From Platerodrilus igneus (lineage: Eukaryota; Arthropoda; Insecta; Coleoptera; Lycidae), in the NCBI GenBank assembly GCA_036346225.1, contig JARFIW010001186.1, positions 1,313,501 through 1,377,500 of the forward strand: a stretch of 64,000 bases of DNA. Direction: 5' to 3'. How positions within the stretch are numbered: position 1 is the first letter of the stretch; each line of letters opens with the position of its first letter. The notes under the pieces are model-generated. The model was not told the origin of the DNA. It was given only the letters and a program-made list of their open reading frames with translations, and did not search any database. This document shows positions 36,790 through 48,540 of the stretch, in pieces. A program made the translations under genes and the position numbers.

Positions 36790-38400
36790 ATGGTTAATGC
36801 CCTCAATTAGCCTTTCTCGTGGTACTGCTCAGTAATGTTTTTATCTTCCTTAAAGCAGAAAAACATTTTTCAGAGTCAACAATAATCAAGTAAATTGTAA
36901 TATATTCGACAATAATTATTATGTTTCGGGAAATGTGGTTTGCAAGTTGTTTTCTATTATAAATTGCAGAAAGCTGATTGATTCCTCCGCTCGTGCTTCA
37001 AAAATATGATCTTCTGTAAATAACTCGGAGTTCCCTCTGGGGGATTCTTACCTATAAACCGGTATACTTGTAATAGATATTCAAGCGATTCATTTGGATA
37101 GCTTTTTTTATAATTAAAGAACTTTTATGCAGCAATACAAATACGGCAGAATAGTATTTGCGAAGAAAAATATTATCACTATCTATCGAGTTACCACGCA
37201 CCAGATTTTATTGGCAGCCATGGTTCTATTTATGTGAATATTAACCATCTTTCTATTCTTTGGGATTATTTTCATTGTGCTCTTAATTTAAAGTGTTAAC
37301 TTGTGCATTTTCTACTAATTTACGAAAACAGTAAAAATTCTTTCTGCTTTGAACAACAATAATATTCCTGTTTTGAAATTATTTATACAAAGCACTCACA
37401 TTTGGTAAAATATTGTGAAAAATTGTTGGCCAAAATTTAAACAGAGTCGTTCAGCATACGCCGCGTTGCTCTGATGTGATTAATAAGTTGCTTGGATAAT
37501 GATTCAATTTCTATTCTCAATATATTCAATTAGCTGCATTCTACGTTCTTATACAAAGCTGACAGTCCGATTGTTGAAATACCACTTTGTAGCGGAAGCG
37601 TTTGACACTTTTTTGCCGCAGTTTTATTCATAACAGAATTCTTTGCAGTCAGTTACTAAAAAGTTAGCAATATCACTCAAACAAGAAAAAGCACCTGGAC
37701 CAGTAGATTCTCTCTTGTGTATTATACTGCGATCAAATTCAGTTTGTGCGCATAGTAATGTACAAAAAGTGCATGTTATAATGATGCTTATTGATAACTT
37801 ACTACACTACCACCATCATAACTCTGGGATATTACTATACCGATATTTTTAACACCACCTCGCAGCACGTGAATATAATGTGCAAGCGATGTCACATTAT
37901 ATTCAGGAGGATTAATAAATTGCCAACTTTTGCCCACTAGTTTTCTGTTAGAAAAGGTGTACTGAAAAACAATAATCAATGGAATTTCGGACGATTTATC
38001 AACTGTTTCGTTATGCCATCTAAAATTCTGCATTGTTTATTTCTTTGTTGATATTTTGCCGAAAAACATCTAGCAAATCATTCTGATTTTTATTGAAGTT
38101 CCTTTAAATACCGTTGTGTTGATACTGGTCTTTTAAAGATGAATCCAGTTTTGCGGAAAAATTTAACGAAACCTCTAAGCATTTTGTTTTAGTCATCGTA
38201 ACCACAAAGTGCCAAATCAAAAGCACCACAAACGTAATGTAGTTATCTTTATATTTTTTTAACTTGACCATTATGCTTTCTAATAATCAAATAATCACTG
38301 TTAAGTTGTTGACGAATATCTGGTTTTTCAAAAAGCTAATCTCCAGAAAACAATTCAAATGAAATTGCGCACATTGATTTTTCTCAATTTCCTACATTAG
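36790..38400 (-). pseudogene. hAT-superfamily (ZMYM1/TTF-type) transposase relic
   Basis: Read from high to low coordinates. A stretch near 38030-37870 reads MQNFRWHNETVDKSSEIPL then a Val/Phe-rich block. Next is SQSYDGGSVVS near 37825, matching the family's GQSYDGASVMSG motif that holds a catalytic Asp. A HCYAHxLNL-like block is near 37740. At the C-terminus (about 36900-36800) EKCFSALRKIKTLLSST is the hAT dimerisation motif. Stops and shifts occur throughout. It is related to, but much more decayed than, the copy at 60850-62745. TIRs and the 8-bp target duplication were not found. Confidence 0.75.
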
Positions 38401-38915
38401 CTAAGATACATGGGAGAAAACAGATTTCACCCAATTGAACACGTCACTTTGTTTTGCAAACATTGGGCAGGGAAAGAAATATAGTCTGCTAGTTACTTCG
38501 AACCCACAGAAGCACGAGCTCATTTCATAAATTGAAATGGAAACTTTATATTTTTAGATACGGAAATGTCGGTGTCTGCTACCCACAGACTTAGTTTTAT
38601 CAATTTTCAACGTATTTTGTGTAAAAAGTAAATATTTTGTTGAGTTAATAATTTATTATTTACTGAATTATAATTGATTTATTACAATTTGGCAGGGTAA
38701 ATTGTTTCTTTATAACAAAAATTAAAATAATGGCAATAAACAAAATTATTTATAATTTTCCTCTACCTATGTAAAACTTAATAAAGATTTGTTGTATATT
38801 ATAAAATTTGGAAGAAGATGAATACGAAATTAAAGTTATTAAAGTTCCGTTTGCAACGTATCTCTGTATTTGAAAATCCAGTCTTACAGCCTACAGGGAT
38901 TGCAACCATTTCTCA

Positions 38916-38929
38916 TCATAAACATGTAG
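38916..38929. repeat. Target-site duplication (left) of SINE copy 2
   Basis: tcataaacatgtag, identical to 39199-39212. Confidence 0.9.
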
Positions 38930-39198
38930 CCCTACATTTGATTTTCCAATGCTCCTCCCGAAGGTACTACATTGGTTGGAAGCCAATATCTTTTTCTGAA
39001 AATTTTGAATATTAGCAAACTTTTGCTATTCCAAGAAAGGTGGGGTTTTTAATGTGGGACAACAACACTCATCCAAAGGAGGGCGTATTTTTGTGAAAAA
39101 TGCTCACCTAACATTTTTCAAGCGGTCCAAGTCGGAAATCGAACCCAGGACCTTATAATCAGTAGTCATACGCGAATCTATCTGATTCATGGAGCTGC
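38930..39198 (-). mobile_element. tRNA-derived SINE, copy 2
   Basis: Same family as 1104-1395: minus-strand head gcagctccatgaatcag..., B box ggttcgatttcc, body with gcttgaaaaatgttagg, and 3' end ggagcattggaaaatca-aatgtaggg. It is bracketed by a perfect 14-bp target duplication. It is more diverged than copy 1 (the A box has lost its match), suggesting an older insertion, yet the duplication is still perfect. It inserted at the edge of the ~108-bp tandem array. Confidence 0.9.
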
Positions 39199-39212
39199 TC
39201 ATAAACATGTAG
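39199..39212. repeat. Target-site duplication (right) of SINE copy 2
   Basis: tcataaacatgtag, partner of 38916-38929. It also overlaps the start of the first satellite unit. Confidence 0.9.
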
Positions 39213-39850
39213 TCGCAGAATAGCACCATATAGCAGTTTGCGCGACGTGGTTACGTGTTTGTATTGATCGTGAAATAACTTCGTATATGCAAAAGAATAC
39301 GGTAAAGCTCGTACATGCAGCCGCAAAGCAGCACAATGGAGCTTTATGCGCTACGTGGCCATGCATTATTGCCAGTCGGACAATACCTCTGCATGCGAGA
39401 AATCTGATTCCGCATGAACTTAGATCACTTTTAATACTATAGATCATGTAGTCGCTAACTGATACCACATAACACCTTACGCTACATGGTTTCTAGTCTG
39501 TACCGTGTATGAAATAGTTCAGCATACGCAAAGGGGGTGCGATAGCACACGTACATGCTGTATTGAAACGGCACTACTGAGTGCTTTGCGTGATGTAGGT
39601 TACGTTCAAAGTGGTCGTGGAACAGCTCCGTTCGTTTAAAGGTGTGCTGTGCTTTCAGTACATGATACCGCGTAGTAGCGTCACCGGAGTAATCTGCGCG
39701 ACTTGGGAATGGTAGTGCCAGTTATAAGTAAGTTCTACGCGCTCATATATTGTCACAAAGCGGTGCTACGGAGCGTTTCGCCTCGGTTTCGACTGAATTA
39801 GGGTTGTGTAGGTACCGGTTACGTAACAGCGTGCGTACGCGAATAGTAAG
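39206..39850. repeat. Decayed ~108-bp tandem satellite, about six units
   Basis: Units start at roughly 39206, 39314, 39445, 39554, 39661 and 39744, each with a catg-like start. Most share catg(t/c)ag(t/c)cgc near the start, a gcac-atggagc block, and tttgcgc(g/t)acgtgg(t)tacgt. Spacing is near 108 except one longer and one shorter unit. GC content is clearly above the flanks. Open frames on both strands here are by-products of the repeat. Confidence 0.7.
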
Positions 39851-41453
39851 GTTCCACATATCTCTGAAGCCACGAAACAAGCCAAAGAGTGCAAAGCAAG
39901 ACGTGAGGTGCACAATTGGTGAAGAAATTCCACACATGAGAAATCCATTACCGTAAGGATTGGCATCATATCGTGTTCGAAATCATATTCTCTGAATGAC
40001 TTACTCAATTGTGTTGTTTGTGCTTGTATCAGCTTTTCAGAACGAGTTAACAGAATATTTTTCAGGATTCGTACTACTTTGAGTAATATGGTTCCATAGG
40101 GTTAGATTGCTATTAAACTAATTTTTTCATTGCATAATAGAGTAAGTAGGATATATAGCAGAAAGATCCTTTAACTTTCAATCCTTATAGACATTGTACC
40201 AATCTTGAAATTTATTTACATTTTTGGCGTCAAACTATTATTGAAACCGGTATATTTTCCAAACATTATAATTCGATTATATGTACGGATTAGTATATGC
40301 TGCTAATCAGTGCCTATAAGTACATAGTAATTTTTGAACCGAATCCATGTGTAATTAAGCATAGCTTGTCGAGCTATAGTCTGATTATGTACACAGAAGA
40401 AAATGACAAATAAACAAAATTACATTTTTAGCATTGATTTTAATTTTAATTAGCATTTTTATAAAAGATTTACTTCAATGTCAGTATTGAAAGTTCATAG
40501 CCATTTATTAAAAAGCGATTGCGTATACCTGTGATGTAGTTCTCAAAAGAGTTACAGCAGGTAATTGATAATATACCACTCTTCTTACTTTATTAGTAGA
40601 CAATAACAAATAACAGTATAGTAAAGTGTGAATAAAAGTAGTTAAACATCATCCGAACGAAGGTATAATAATTTCTATATTTTCTTTTTCAGGTTGTAAT
40701 GTGTAGTCCGACGTGGTCTCATAATTAACTAATGAGGTAATTATTACAATTACACCAACCATTTAATTTTTATTACAAATAGAGTAGTTTAACTTCCTGT
40801 TTAAAATGTTTATCATTTTATGTAATACTACTACCTTTTTTTAAGTATTGCGTACAAAATTGTTAAAAGTGTTGGAAAATTATACAAAACTATTTAAAGA
40901 ATGAGAGGTAACCCAAAGTTCAGGCTTTTATATAACTGGTAATTTATAACCATTTTAGAAATATGCTTAATAATATAGTATGTCGAATTTTAGTGATCAC
41001 CTATTATTATAAATTTAGTAAAAACTTAAGGCAGTCCATCAAAGGAAGACGCATGCGGGTAAAACAACATTCTTGATTTCAAACATATTTTAAATTACAA
41101 CTAAAGCAACACACTAGTTCCCATGCGAGTAAATGACTATATGCATGCAACACATGTAAATACAAAGCATCTTATTAGTTTGGCATATGTTGACGACAAA
41201 CGCACACTTACAGGGTACAAACAACAGAATTCACAAAACATTCAATTCGAGTCACTGAGATACTATGCAGAGTTCGTTCGTGTGAAAGAATCTACTAAAT
41301 AAAATTTATAATCGCGTATTAGGTAGCATACTGGTGAAAGTCACTCAGTGGTCTAACAATTTGTTAACCGAACGTGTAGTTTAGGTTTTCAATAGAAAAA
41401 TTAGAATGACAAAGTGCTTAGAATTCTAACTGTCAAGAGGGGATCTGATCTTG
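39851..41453. other. No gene recognised
   Basis: AT-rich, no supported feature. Confidence 0.45.
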
Positions 41454-41477
41454 TGTGATTGAACCGGTTTGCCGGAC
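41454..41477. repeat. Left terminal inverted repeat of Tigger-like element
   Basis: Complement of 44865-44888 with a few mismatches. The shared core is gaaccggttt-ggaca. Confidence 0.75.
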
Positions 41478-41484
41478 AGTACCA

Positions 41485-42140
41485 CTTGCCGGACACTTTC
41501 CACAAACAAGGAATAAAATAGCAAAATCTCTATCTATTTCACCTTTTCCAACTTATAATGCGTTGCATACGTTATCTCTCTCTTAATTGGTAGTTTTGTC
41601 GCAGCTGTTGGTAACAGAAAAAGAAAGAAAATATGTTCAAAGATGGTGGAGGTTTAGTGTGTGCGTCATTGTACAACCTGTTCAACAAAAACTTGTAGTG
41701 GGAAGTCCTTTGGGAAATAGTGAGTAAATATTGTGAAAACTATTTTCTTACCGGGATATCAATTTTTACATGACTAGATTATGAGTAGCGTCTACTGTTT
41801 GCTTAAAAGACGTTCTTTATTTGAGTTTTAACCTCTAAAATTGGGTGTTCGGGACACTGGTATCAGTAAACTAAGTAAGAACCATTTTCGGACACGGTGT
41901 CTGAAAACCGGTATCTGGCGCAAAATTTTTGTTTATCTTTGTTTAACACTCCCATTACTCAATTATATATAAAGAATAAGGTGACCAGTTTTCGGACGCT
42001 TTTTTTTTGCTTAATGAGGTAGACATAGTACTCGTTTCTTGGGGCGTCCGAAAAACGGTAGCTTTCAGACGCATTAGACTTATTTACAGTAGATACATGT
42101 GATTTTCCTTGCGTGTATAGGTGTCCGAAAAATACTGTTT
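41485..42140. repeat. Subterminal repeat cluster (left) of Tigger-like element
   Basis: Copies of the end motif in both orientations: ttgccggacact (~41486), ttcgggacactggtatc (~41848), ttttcggacacggtgtctgaaaaccggtatc (~41884-41914, two back to back), gttttcggacgc (~41988), gcgtccgaaaaacggtagc (~42044) and gtgtccgaaaaatac (~42121). These resemble multiple transposase-binding sites. Confidence 0.7.
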
Positions 42141-42227
42141 TTCCCATGGATTCATGTTTATTTAAAATTAACCAAATTTAACGATATAAATCCATAATAG
42201 GTACTCATATATCTAACTGTTTTTCAG

Positions 42228-43950
42228 ATGGCGAAAACAAAACCAGCATTAAAAAAAGCAGAATCCAAAAACCATTTAAAGGCAAAAAACCGTAAATTCT
42301 GTACTTAATCCAATGCCTCACTTCAAGCAGGCCTGCAGGCTATTCGAGAAACGGGAATAAGTTTAAGAGAAGCCAGCAGACTCTATGGTAGGTAAACGAA
42401 AAATAATACCCATATCTTATGGAAATTTGTTCTGTAAATAGGCATCCTCAAAGCCACCGTGCACGATAAATTTACTGAAAAATCTCCAGCTGAGTAGAAA
42501 AAAACCGGACCGCCACCAGTGCTAACTGTGGAAGGTAAAAGGAAAATTGCAGATTGGACTGAAAGTATAGCAAAATGTGGCTTTCCGATCTCAAAAACAG
42601 ATTTTATGGAAGCTGTGGCAAAAATTACAAGAGATACCGGTAAATTAAACCCTTTTCCTAACGGTGAACCTGGGATTAGATGATACAAAGGATTTCTAAA
42701 AAGACATCCCGAAATTTCCCAAAGGGTGGCAGAGTGAATCTACAAAGCGAGGGTTTTAGTAACTGAAGAATCCATTCGATCGTGGGTCTGTGCTTTGTGA
42801 AAATATCTAGAAGACACCAAATTTCAAGATGTGTTAGAAGACTCCAACAGAATATTTAACGTGGACGAATCTGGACTTTCCTTGTGCCCCAAGGCTGGCA
42901 TAGTCCTCGGACCAAAAGGTTTTACAGTTTGGGAATAATTCGTGGACAAGTAATGAAAACTCACTAGAGAACGTACCTCAAATCAACAACGCGGAGGATG
43001 AAGAAGTAACTGTAAATAAAAGTAAAATTGTATCAGAAAAAATATTACATTGAAACTATTGAAACGGACGACTTTTGTCAACACAAAATTGTAGCTTTAA
43101 CAGAAAATGAAGAAGAAAATCCAAATGAGAAAGAAAACTGGGGAGAAATTAAAATACACAACGAAAAAGAAAAAAGCAATGAAAACGAAGCAGGTAATAA
43201 AATAGAAAATGAAAGAGAAACTGAAGACGGCAAAAAAACTGAAACAGTAACTGGAACAGTAATTGAAAATGACAAAGAAAATGAGAAAAAAATAAACAAA
43301 CAAACCAACAAGACAATGACAAAAAAGTGAGACTGAACTTGAAAAAAAAAACTTACACAAAAAAATGAACAAAAAAAGTTTAGTTCTGGTCAAACAGACT
43401 AATAGTAAAACAACTGTGATACTACACAATACGATAGATGATAGTACAAATAGTGACAGTAAAGGTGAAAAGGCTCAAAATGAAGAAAAAACAAAGATGT
43501 ATCGCATGGAAATAAAAAAGCCAGTGAGTCGAGTAACAAAGAAGAAGAAAAGGCCCTTTTCAAAAACATCTGACATTTCCAGAAGCATCTTTGAGAAAAA
43601 AGCATGGCTGTCGCGTGAAAGAAAAACTACCTACTGCAATGTCATTAGCAGCGTGGAGATCTTATTATGCTCGCAAAGATGATGAAAAAAAGAAAAAATG
43701 GAAAAGGCTAATCTAAAAAAAATTAAAAGAAAACCCAAAGAAGAAAAAAGAGGAGAAAAGCAAACAAAACCAACCAAAAAAGTCAAAAAAGAAAGCGGCA
43801 GGTATAAAAGACAATACAAAGCAAAGATAAAGTTTTATGCACTCTCTGTGAAGAAGAGCTTTTCAGCGATGCCGAAGATGGCGAAAACAAAAACATAGGT
43901 TGTGATAAACGCCCTCTGTAGTATCTCCTCAAATGTACTGATATGTCAGA
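42228..43950 (+). pseudogene. Tigger/pogo-like transposase pseudogene
   Basis: Met at 42228 (MAKTKPALKKAESKN...) directly follows tttttcag, a good acceptor. The N-terminal Psq-like helix-turn-helix has SLQAGLQAIRETGISLREASRLYG. A 54-base intron at 42388-42441 (g|gtaggt...aaatag|g) joins YG to ILKATVHDK in frame. A CENP-B-like DNA-binding domain follows (ESIAKCGFPISKTDF, GFLKRHPEIS), then the DDE start IFNVDESGLSLCPKAG with the first catalytic Asp. After GPKG the core, with the other two acidic residues, is deleted. The C-terminal tail survives in pieces: an acidic Lys/Glu-rich stretch (43028-43330), AMSLAAWRSYY near 43640, and a Lys-rich end. Several stops are present. Confidence 0.88.
42388..42441 (+). 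other. Candidate intron in Tigger-like transposase
   Basis: GT (gtaggtaaac) to AG (ctgtaaatag), 54 bases. Removal gives continuous LYG-ILKATV, matching the family's YGI-K-T pattern. Confidence 0.7.
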
Positions 43951-44629
43951 CGACGTAAAATGATGTAGCTCAAAAAGACTACATGTGTGACATGTGCCGA
44001 TAAAAATAACTATCTTATTCGGTTAGTGCTTTACTGTACGATGATCAGTTTAGGCTCTAACGTTAAGATGAATAATTTTATTTTTGTTAGGTAGACATTA
44101 TAATACTAACTGAAGTAAAGTTTTACTCCTGTTAATGTTCTTAACGTTATATTTAGGTGCTTTTTGTATACATCTTTACGTTTTCTACCAAAAATATACG
44201 TGCGGAATTTGTGTATCATTATAAAAATGTTTTTTTAATGCTATGTTTTTATTACTTACTTGTGAACTCATGCCATTCCAAATAAGAATAAGGTAGAGGG
44301 CGTTTGGATGTAAGGTGGAGTTACATATGGTAATTATAAATACAAATTAATTATAGTTTGTATATGATACACACATAACAATTAGTAATTCCATATTTCA
44401 GTCATTAGTTTTCATAACTCGTTCTTATTGTAAAACTGACAATTACGTTTTTCACATTTTAAACATAAGCCCAGTTAAGTCGTGTAAACTTGCACCATGA
44501 TTTAACCAATCAAAGTGAAGTTCAAACCTAACCTATACTTTTTATCGTTTTATTCTTAGCTGGCATGGACTATAGGTATAAGTCAATTTTTCGTTTATCA
44601 CTAGTAGGTATCGAAATTACTGCTTTTCG

Positions 44630-44700
44630 ACCAGTTGTCGGAATAATGATACATTAGTGTCTGGAAATTTGTCAATGGTGTCTGAAAAATGGTAAAATTT
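44630..44700. repeat. Subterminal repeats (right) of Tigger-like element
   Basis: gaccagttgtcgga, tgtctggaaatt and gtgtctgaaaaatggta, variants of the end motif, lie about 170-250 bases inside the right end. Confidence 0.6.
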
Positions 44701-44864
44701 ACCTTCTGACTTTTAAAAATTATAATCAAAAATAATTAGCGTGTAATGTTTCTTTTTCGTCCCTTCTTTACATTTCAGAAAATGCATTCACACCACCGAC
44801 ATAATTTGTTTCATAGCATAAACTAACTATTTTATTAAGTGTTCAATGCAAAAAAACAATTGAA

Positions 44865-44888
44865 TGTCCGAAAACCGGTTCGGTCACC
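44865..44888. repeat. Right terminal inverted repeat of Tigger-like element
   Basis: tgtccgaaaaccggttcggtcacc, partner of 41454-41477. Confidence 0.75.
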
Positions 44889-45050
44889 CTATTTAACCAA
44901 ACAACTTCATTTTGTTGAAAGCGCTTTAAATCTTTTTGCAGCGGTAGGTGTGTGTCATTGATTTTTTGAGATTCTAAGCCAGTTTGGTCTTTTTTGTCAA
45001 TTCAATTGCAAGCTTCAATCTTCCAAACAGAAGTTCGATCTGTAATACAG

Positions 45051-45718
45051 TATATGAGATGTGGCCATTAAATAACGAGACTGATACTACTACAGCCGAA
45101 CTACACATGCGCCAAAGTCATATGACCGAAAGTTATGTAGAGTAAAAGCGTCTTTTTCGATTGCCATCCCTTCCGTGTCTGTAGATATCTTAATCTGTTC
45201 GTGGCTTTCGTTTGTATAAGACTATTTCTTGACGAAAAAATGAAATGTTTCAATAAAGCAACGTTACTGAAACCTATCCTTTATTGAAAGAAGTATATGA
45301 TAATGAATGTTCATCATCGTGTATACCGTTACTGGGTTACTAACGTTCAAACTGTTAACCAACATTACCACCGTGAGATTCTTGCTCAATTTTGTGAGAA
45401 ATCCGAAAAAAAATACATGTCATGGGTTCTTCATCAGCACAACAACTTATTCGTTTGATCTGGTATTATGTGGCTCTCTCATCTGTTTTCCAATATCAAA
45501 TATGCATTAAAATGAACAAGATTTCAAACCGTTAAAGCTATGAAAAAAAAGCGACACGGTCATCGACAAGCTCACAGAACTGCACTGTCCTAAACTATGA
45601 AAAATTTGCATGCAGCGGTGTAGGGAGTGAGGGGGGAATAATAATTAAATATGTATAAATTTAAAATAAAAAATTTTACAGCATCAGTCTCGTTATTTTC
45701 TTATAGCCACACCTTATA
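45051..45718 (+). mobile_element. Internally deleted mariner (irritans-like)
   Basis: About 670 bp. The left end tatatgagatgtggccat...ataacgagactgat and the right end atcagtctcgttatt...ccacaccttata are inverted repeats of ~35 bases, with TA at the borders. The TIR core ataacgagactgat is typical of irritans-group mariners. It encloses only the C-terminal half of a transposase. Confidence 0.88.
45340..45650 (+). pseudogene. Mariner transposase C-terminal fragment
   Basis: In shifting frames: TVNQHYHREILAQF (V-N-x-x-Y-x-x-V/I-L block), SWVLHQHNN (position of the second catalytic Asp, now His), FPISNMH/SNIKYALK block, TRFQTVKAMKKK, and a remnant of the C-terminal RMERC...GGxYxE motif. The first Asp region and the third Asp (SPDLAP) region are deleted. 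Confidence 0.75.
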
Positions 45719-45719
45719 A

Positions 45720-46330
45720 GTCATTTGAAATGAAGTTTATAAAAAACTCGAAAAAAAAATACATCGGCAGTGCTGCAGTCATATTAAATACGAGCAATGT
45801 CATCTGTTCTTAAATACGTCGTCTATTAATTAATGTAGTTGTAATTTGATTTCATTTGATGTATCCATGCATAGTTTATTATGTATCACTTAACGTATTA
45901 CAGCAAAAATATGTCATCCATATATTTGTTTTTAAATTATGAATTGTAGTTTCATAATATAAAGAAGAGCAAAAATCTAGTATATGAAGCCAAGTACATG
46001 TAACTCTAGAGAGTGTATTGATAAAATTTTACTTAAAAAGAAGAACAAGGTACCATTCAACAACAATAGGGTTCGTTTATTTGAAAATATTTTAATTAAA
46101 CTTCTTTAGATAGAATCATTCAAAATGGTCTTTTTCTAATTTCTTTATAAAACTTAAACCTATTCATTGTTATTAATTACTTATTCAAGTGAAAACAATT
46201 CTGTTTATAATATTGTGGTACATACTCAATATTATCATCATCACTGCATGGTTGTTATTTTAGGTAATTTGTACCCATGTTTTCAATATTGGTATTGAGT
46301 TCACTCTTATTTCAAATTCCAATAACTTTC
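45720..46330. other. No gene recognised
   Basis: AT-rich. May contain the 3' end of the Tigger-type element whose transposase lies at 46380-47190. Confidence 0.4.
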
Positions 46331-46379
46331 TCAAAGTTTTAAATTTACCGAAGGGCATGTTCTTGCCGCTGCAAAACTT

Positions 46380-47190
46380 TTCCTTAGTACCCACCGTATC
46401 CCTGAAGTTTTGGTATCTTCTGACAGTTCTCGTTTACCTTCTAGCTTTAATGGCGTCCACATCGATTAAACATTTTTTCAATAAACGTAGAGAACAATCA
46501 TTAAGCATGGAGATTAGGCTTAAATTTTGAATTCTCTATTCTGCCAAAGTGTTTTTCTAAAAGCGTTTCATGACTCTTAAAAATCCTACATCCAAATACT
46601 TGAAAATGTGCATACAGTTTGGAACCATGCACACAAAACCGAAACCATTTTCGTCACGTTTGTTCAACATCTTCATCTAGATGAGATGAAAAGTTGTTCC
46701 CGATTAGAACTTTTTGTGGTTCAAGCTTTTCTCCGAGTAGTAAAAACACAAATGGGAACTAATCCCGAAAAGTAACAGATTCTATCTGTCTACTATTTGT
46801 TCGATAAATACCTGCTACCACTACAGCAGTATAGTGGGAAGCAACAAAAACGGAGCGGCCCATCTGGTTTCCAGGTATCATATAAGTGTACACTTCTATA
46901 AATAAATATCATGTGCGGCTGCAACAGTGTACCATTAGCTGCAGCAAAGACCATAATTGTGGTTGCACTTGTTGAATAATTGTAAATCTTATTGAGGTAC
47001 CCAACGCTTTTTCTACAAATACACCATTTTTGTCAGTGTCATCAACAACATTTGATTCGTTATAATTAAGTACGTTGCTGTATGGTATGTGACGTAATGT
47101 TACATCTAAACGCGTGTTTGTTCAAAATTGGTGAACAGACGCTGACAATAAAAATCTTTGTGACGTTTTAAGACGCTAAGGACCCATGCT
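46380..47190 (-). pseudogene. Second Tigger/pogo-like transposase relic (DDE core)
   Basis: Minus strand, from high to low: WVLSVLKRHKDF near 47180; LNYNESNVVDDTD at about 47070-47035, where the family has an Asp after Tyr (NYDET) but Asn is found; the NGTLL-P and HLYDTWKPDGP blocks at about 46920-46850; SVTFRDWF-like; and KVLIGNNFSSHLDEDV at about 46720-46680, where the family has LIGDN. The C-terminal block FGCRIFKSHE...LEKHFGRIEN follows (about 46600-46540). Both visible catalytic Asp positions are Asn, with stops and frameshifts. It is a different subfamily from the element at 41454-44888. Its ends were not found. Confidence 0.8.
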
Positions 47191-47435
47191 TTCCCCATAA
47201 AATATAAGTGGACAAGTAATACAAAACAGCGGATGCTACAGCAAAAATAGGGACAAATAGGATTTTACATGTGTAAGACAAAGACCAGCGGTAGATGTGG
47301 TTTTCAGTGTAATTTTTTTTATATGGACTTTATACGAGTGGAACAGAGATAGACATACATTAATATTATTAATTATACGTCATTCTTTGTCTGTGCTTGT
47401 CACTCAACCACGCAACCGCTAATGTTACTAACCCA

Positions 47436-47744
47436 CTTCCTATTGCACAAAATAAACTTCAAAACTCTTTAAATAACATATACCGCTATACATTATTTTG
47501 CAAATTAGGCCTACGATGTGTTGCTTATAGGGGTCAACATTCTCTAACTTTATATTGGTATACTTGCTACATTTAATGGTTATGGAAACAGGTTTGGTAT
47601 ATTTCACAATTTAAGTCTATAGCACTTTTGCTAGACCTGTTTGTCAAATTTTAGTACATAATTAGATAGGCATGCAAATTCTTACACAATATTAGTACAA
47701 ATATTTTTTAATTAGCTCTATTGCAAATCCCTTTACAATGTAAG

Positions 47745-47788
<44 letters not shown>

Positions 47789-48540
47789 ATTAGCCCTAGA
47801 GTAAACCATGTTATACAATATTTGCACAAAGTAATCTTTTAAACCCTTTAAATAACATACCACTATGCATTATTTTTACAAATTAGACGTACGATGTGTT
47901 GCCTATAGGTGTCAATATTCTTTAACTTTATATGGTGTACTAACTAATATTTAATTTTTATAGAAATGGGTTCAGTATATTTCACAATTTACGGATAGCA
48001 GAATACTGCAAACCATAACCTCTTAACATTTTTGCTAGATCTGCTTACCAAATATTAGCATATCAAGTATTATTGGTGCAGTATATTTTCCAAACAAGTA
48101 CTGTACTTTACTTATTTATTTATTTTCCAGCAAATATTCGCACATTGAGAAACATTGGATGAGTATAGTGCATTTCGCACGCATAACCTGTAGTGTAATA
48201 CCAAATTATTTGTATATAATTGGAAATGCACACTTGATTGCAAAATTTTAGCAGATCTAATAACATAGGCATTATACATTTGGCAATTTGCGGATAACAA
48301 CCATAAGTCTTTAAGTTTTTCACTAGACCTGTTTAAAAGTTGAAAAATTTTAGATACTAAAACAAGGAAGTTTAATTTTGCACGTTAATGATATACTTGT
48401 TGCATACAGTAAAAAATATATTGCTAATGATTAATATATCTAAACGTACACCACATACGTTCGATGTGTTGTCTATATTTGTTCACATTCTCAATATTTA
48501 TTTGGTATACTTGCCAACATTTAATTTCTGCAAAACCGCT
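47436..48540 (+). repeat. Tandem family within left arm (core cgatgtgttg...tatagg-gtcaacattct)
   Basis: The core occurs at about 47514, 47892 and 48472 on the plus strand and once on the minus strand near 54313-54285. The first two copies extend for over 300 bases (ttgcacaaa-taa...tttgctagatctg), and the third is partial. Confidence 0.75.
47748..47786. repeat. (TA)n microsatellite in left arm
   Basis: Alternating TA. It occupies the same relative position as the tract at 54003-54046 in the right arm. Confidence 0.95.

Larger units (their letters stand above)
41454..44888 (+). mobile_element. Pogo/Tigger-like element, decayed
   Basis: The ends are inverted copies: gtgattgaaccggtttgccggaca (41454-41477) and tgtccgaaaaccggttcggtcac (44865-44887). 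Inside lie a broken DDE transposase and many subterminal copies of (g)tgtc(c/t)gaaaa(a/c)(c/t)ggta. Length is about 3.4 kb. TA flanks are not clear. Confidence 0.8.

Noticed and set aside
39199..40008. Frames on both strands over 39.2-40.0 kb
   Set aside because: They follow the GC-richer decayed satellite and disagree between units; no protein motif.
43078..43819. Minus-strand Phe/Ser/Leu-rich frames that look like membrane proteins
   Set aside because: Antisense of the Lys/Glu-rich tail of the Tigger-like transposase.
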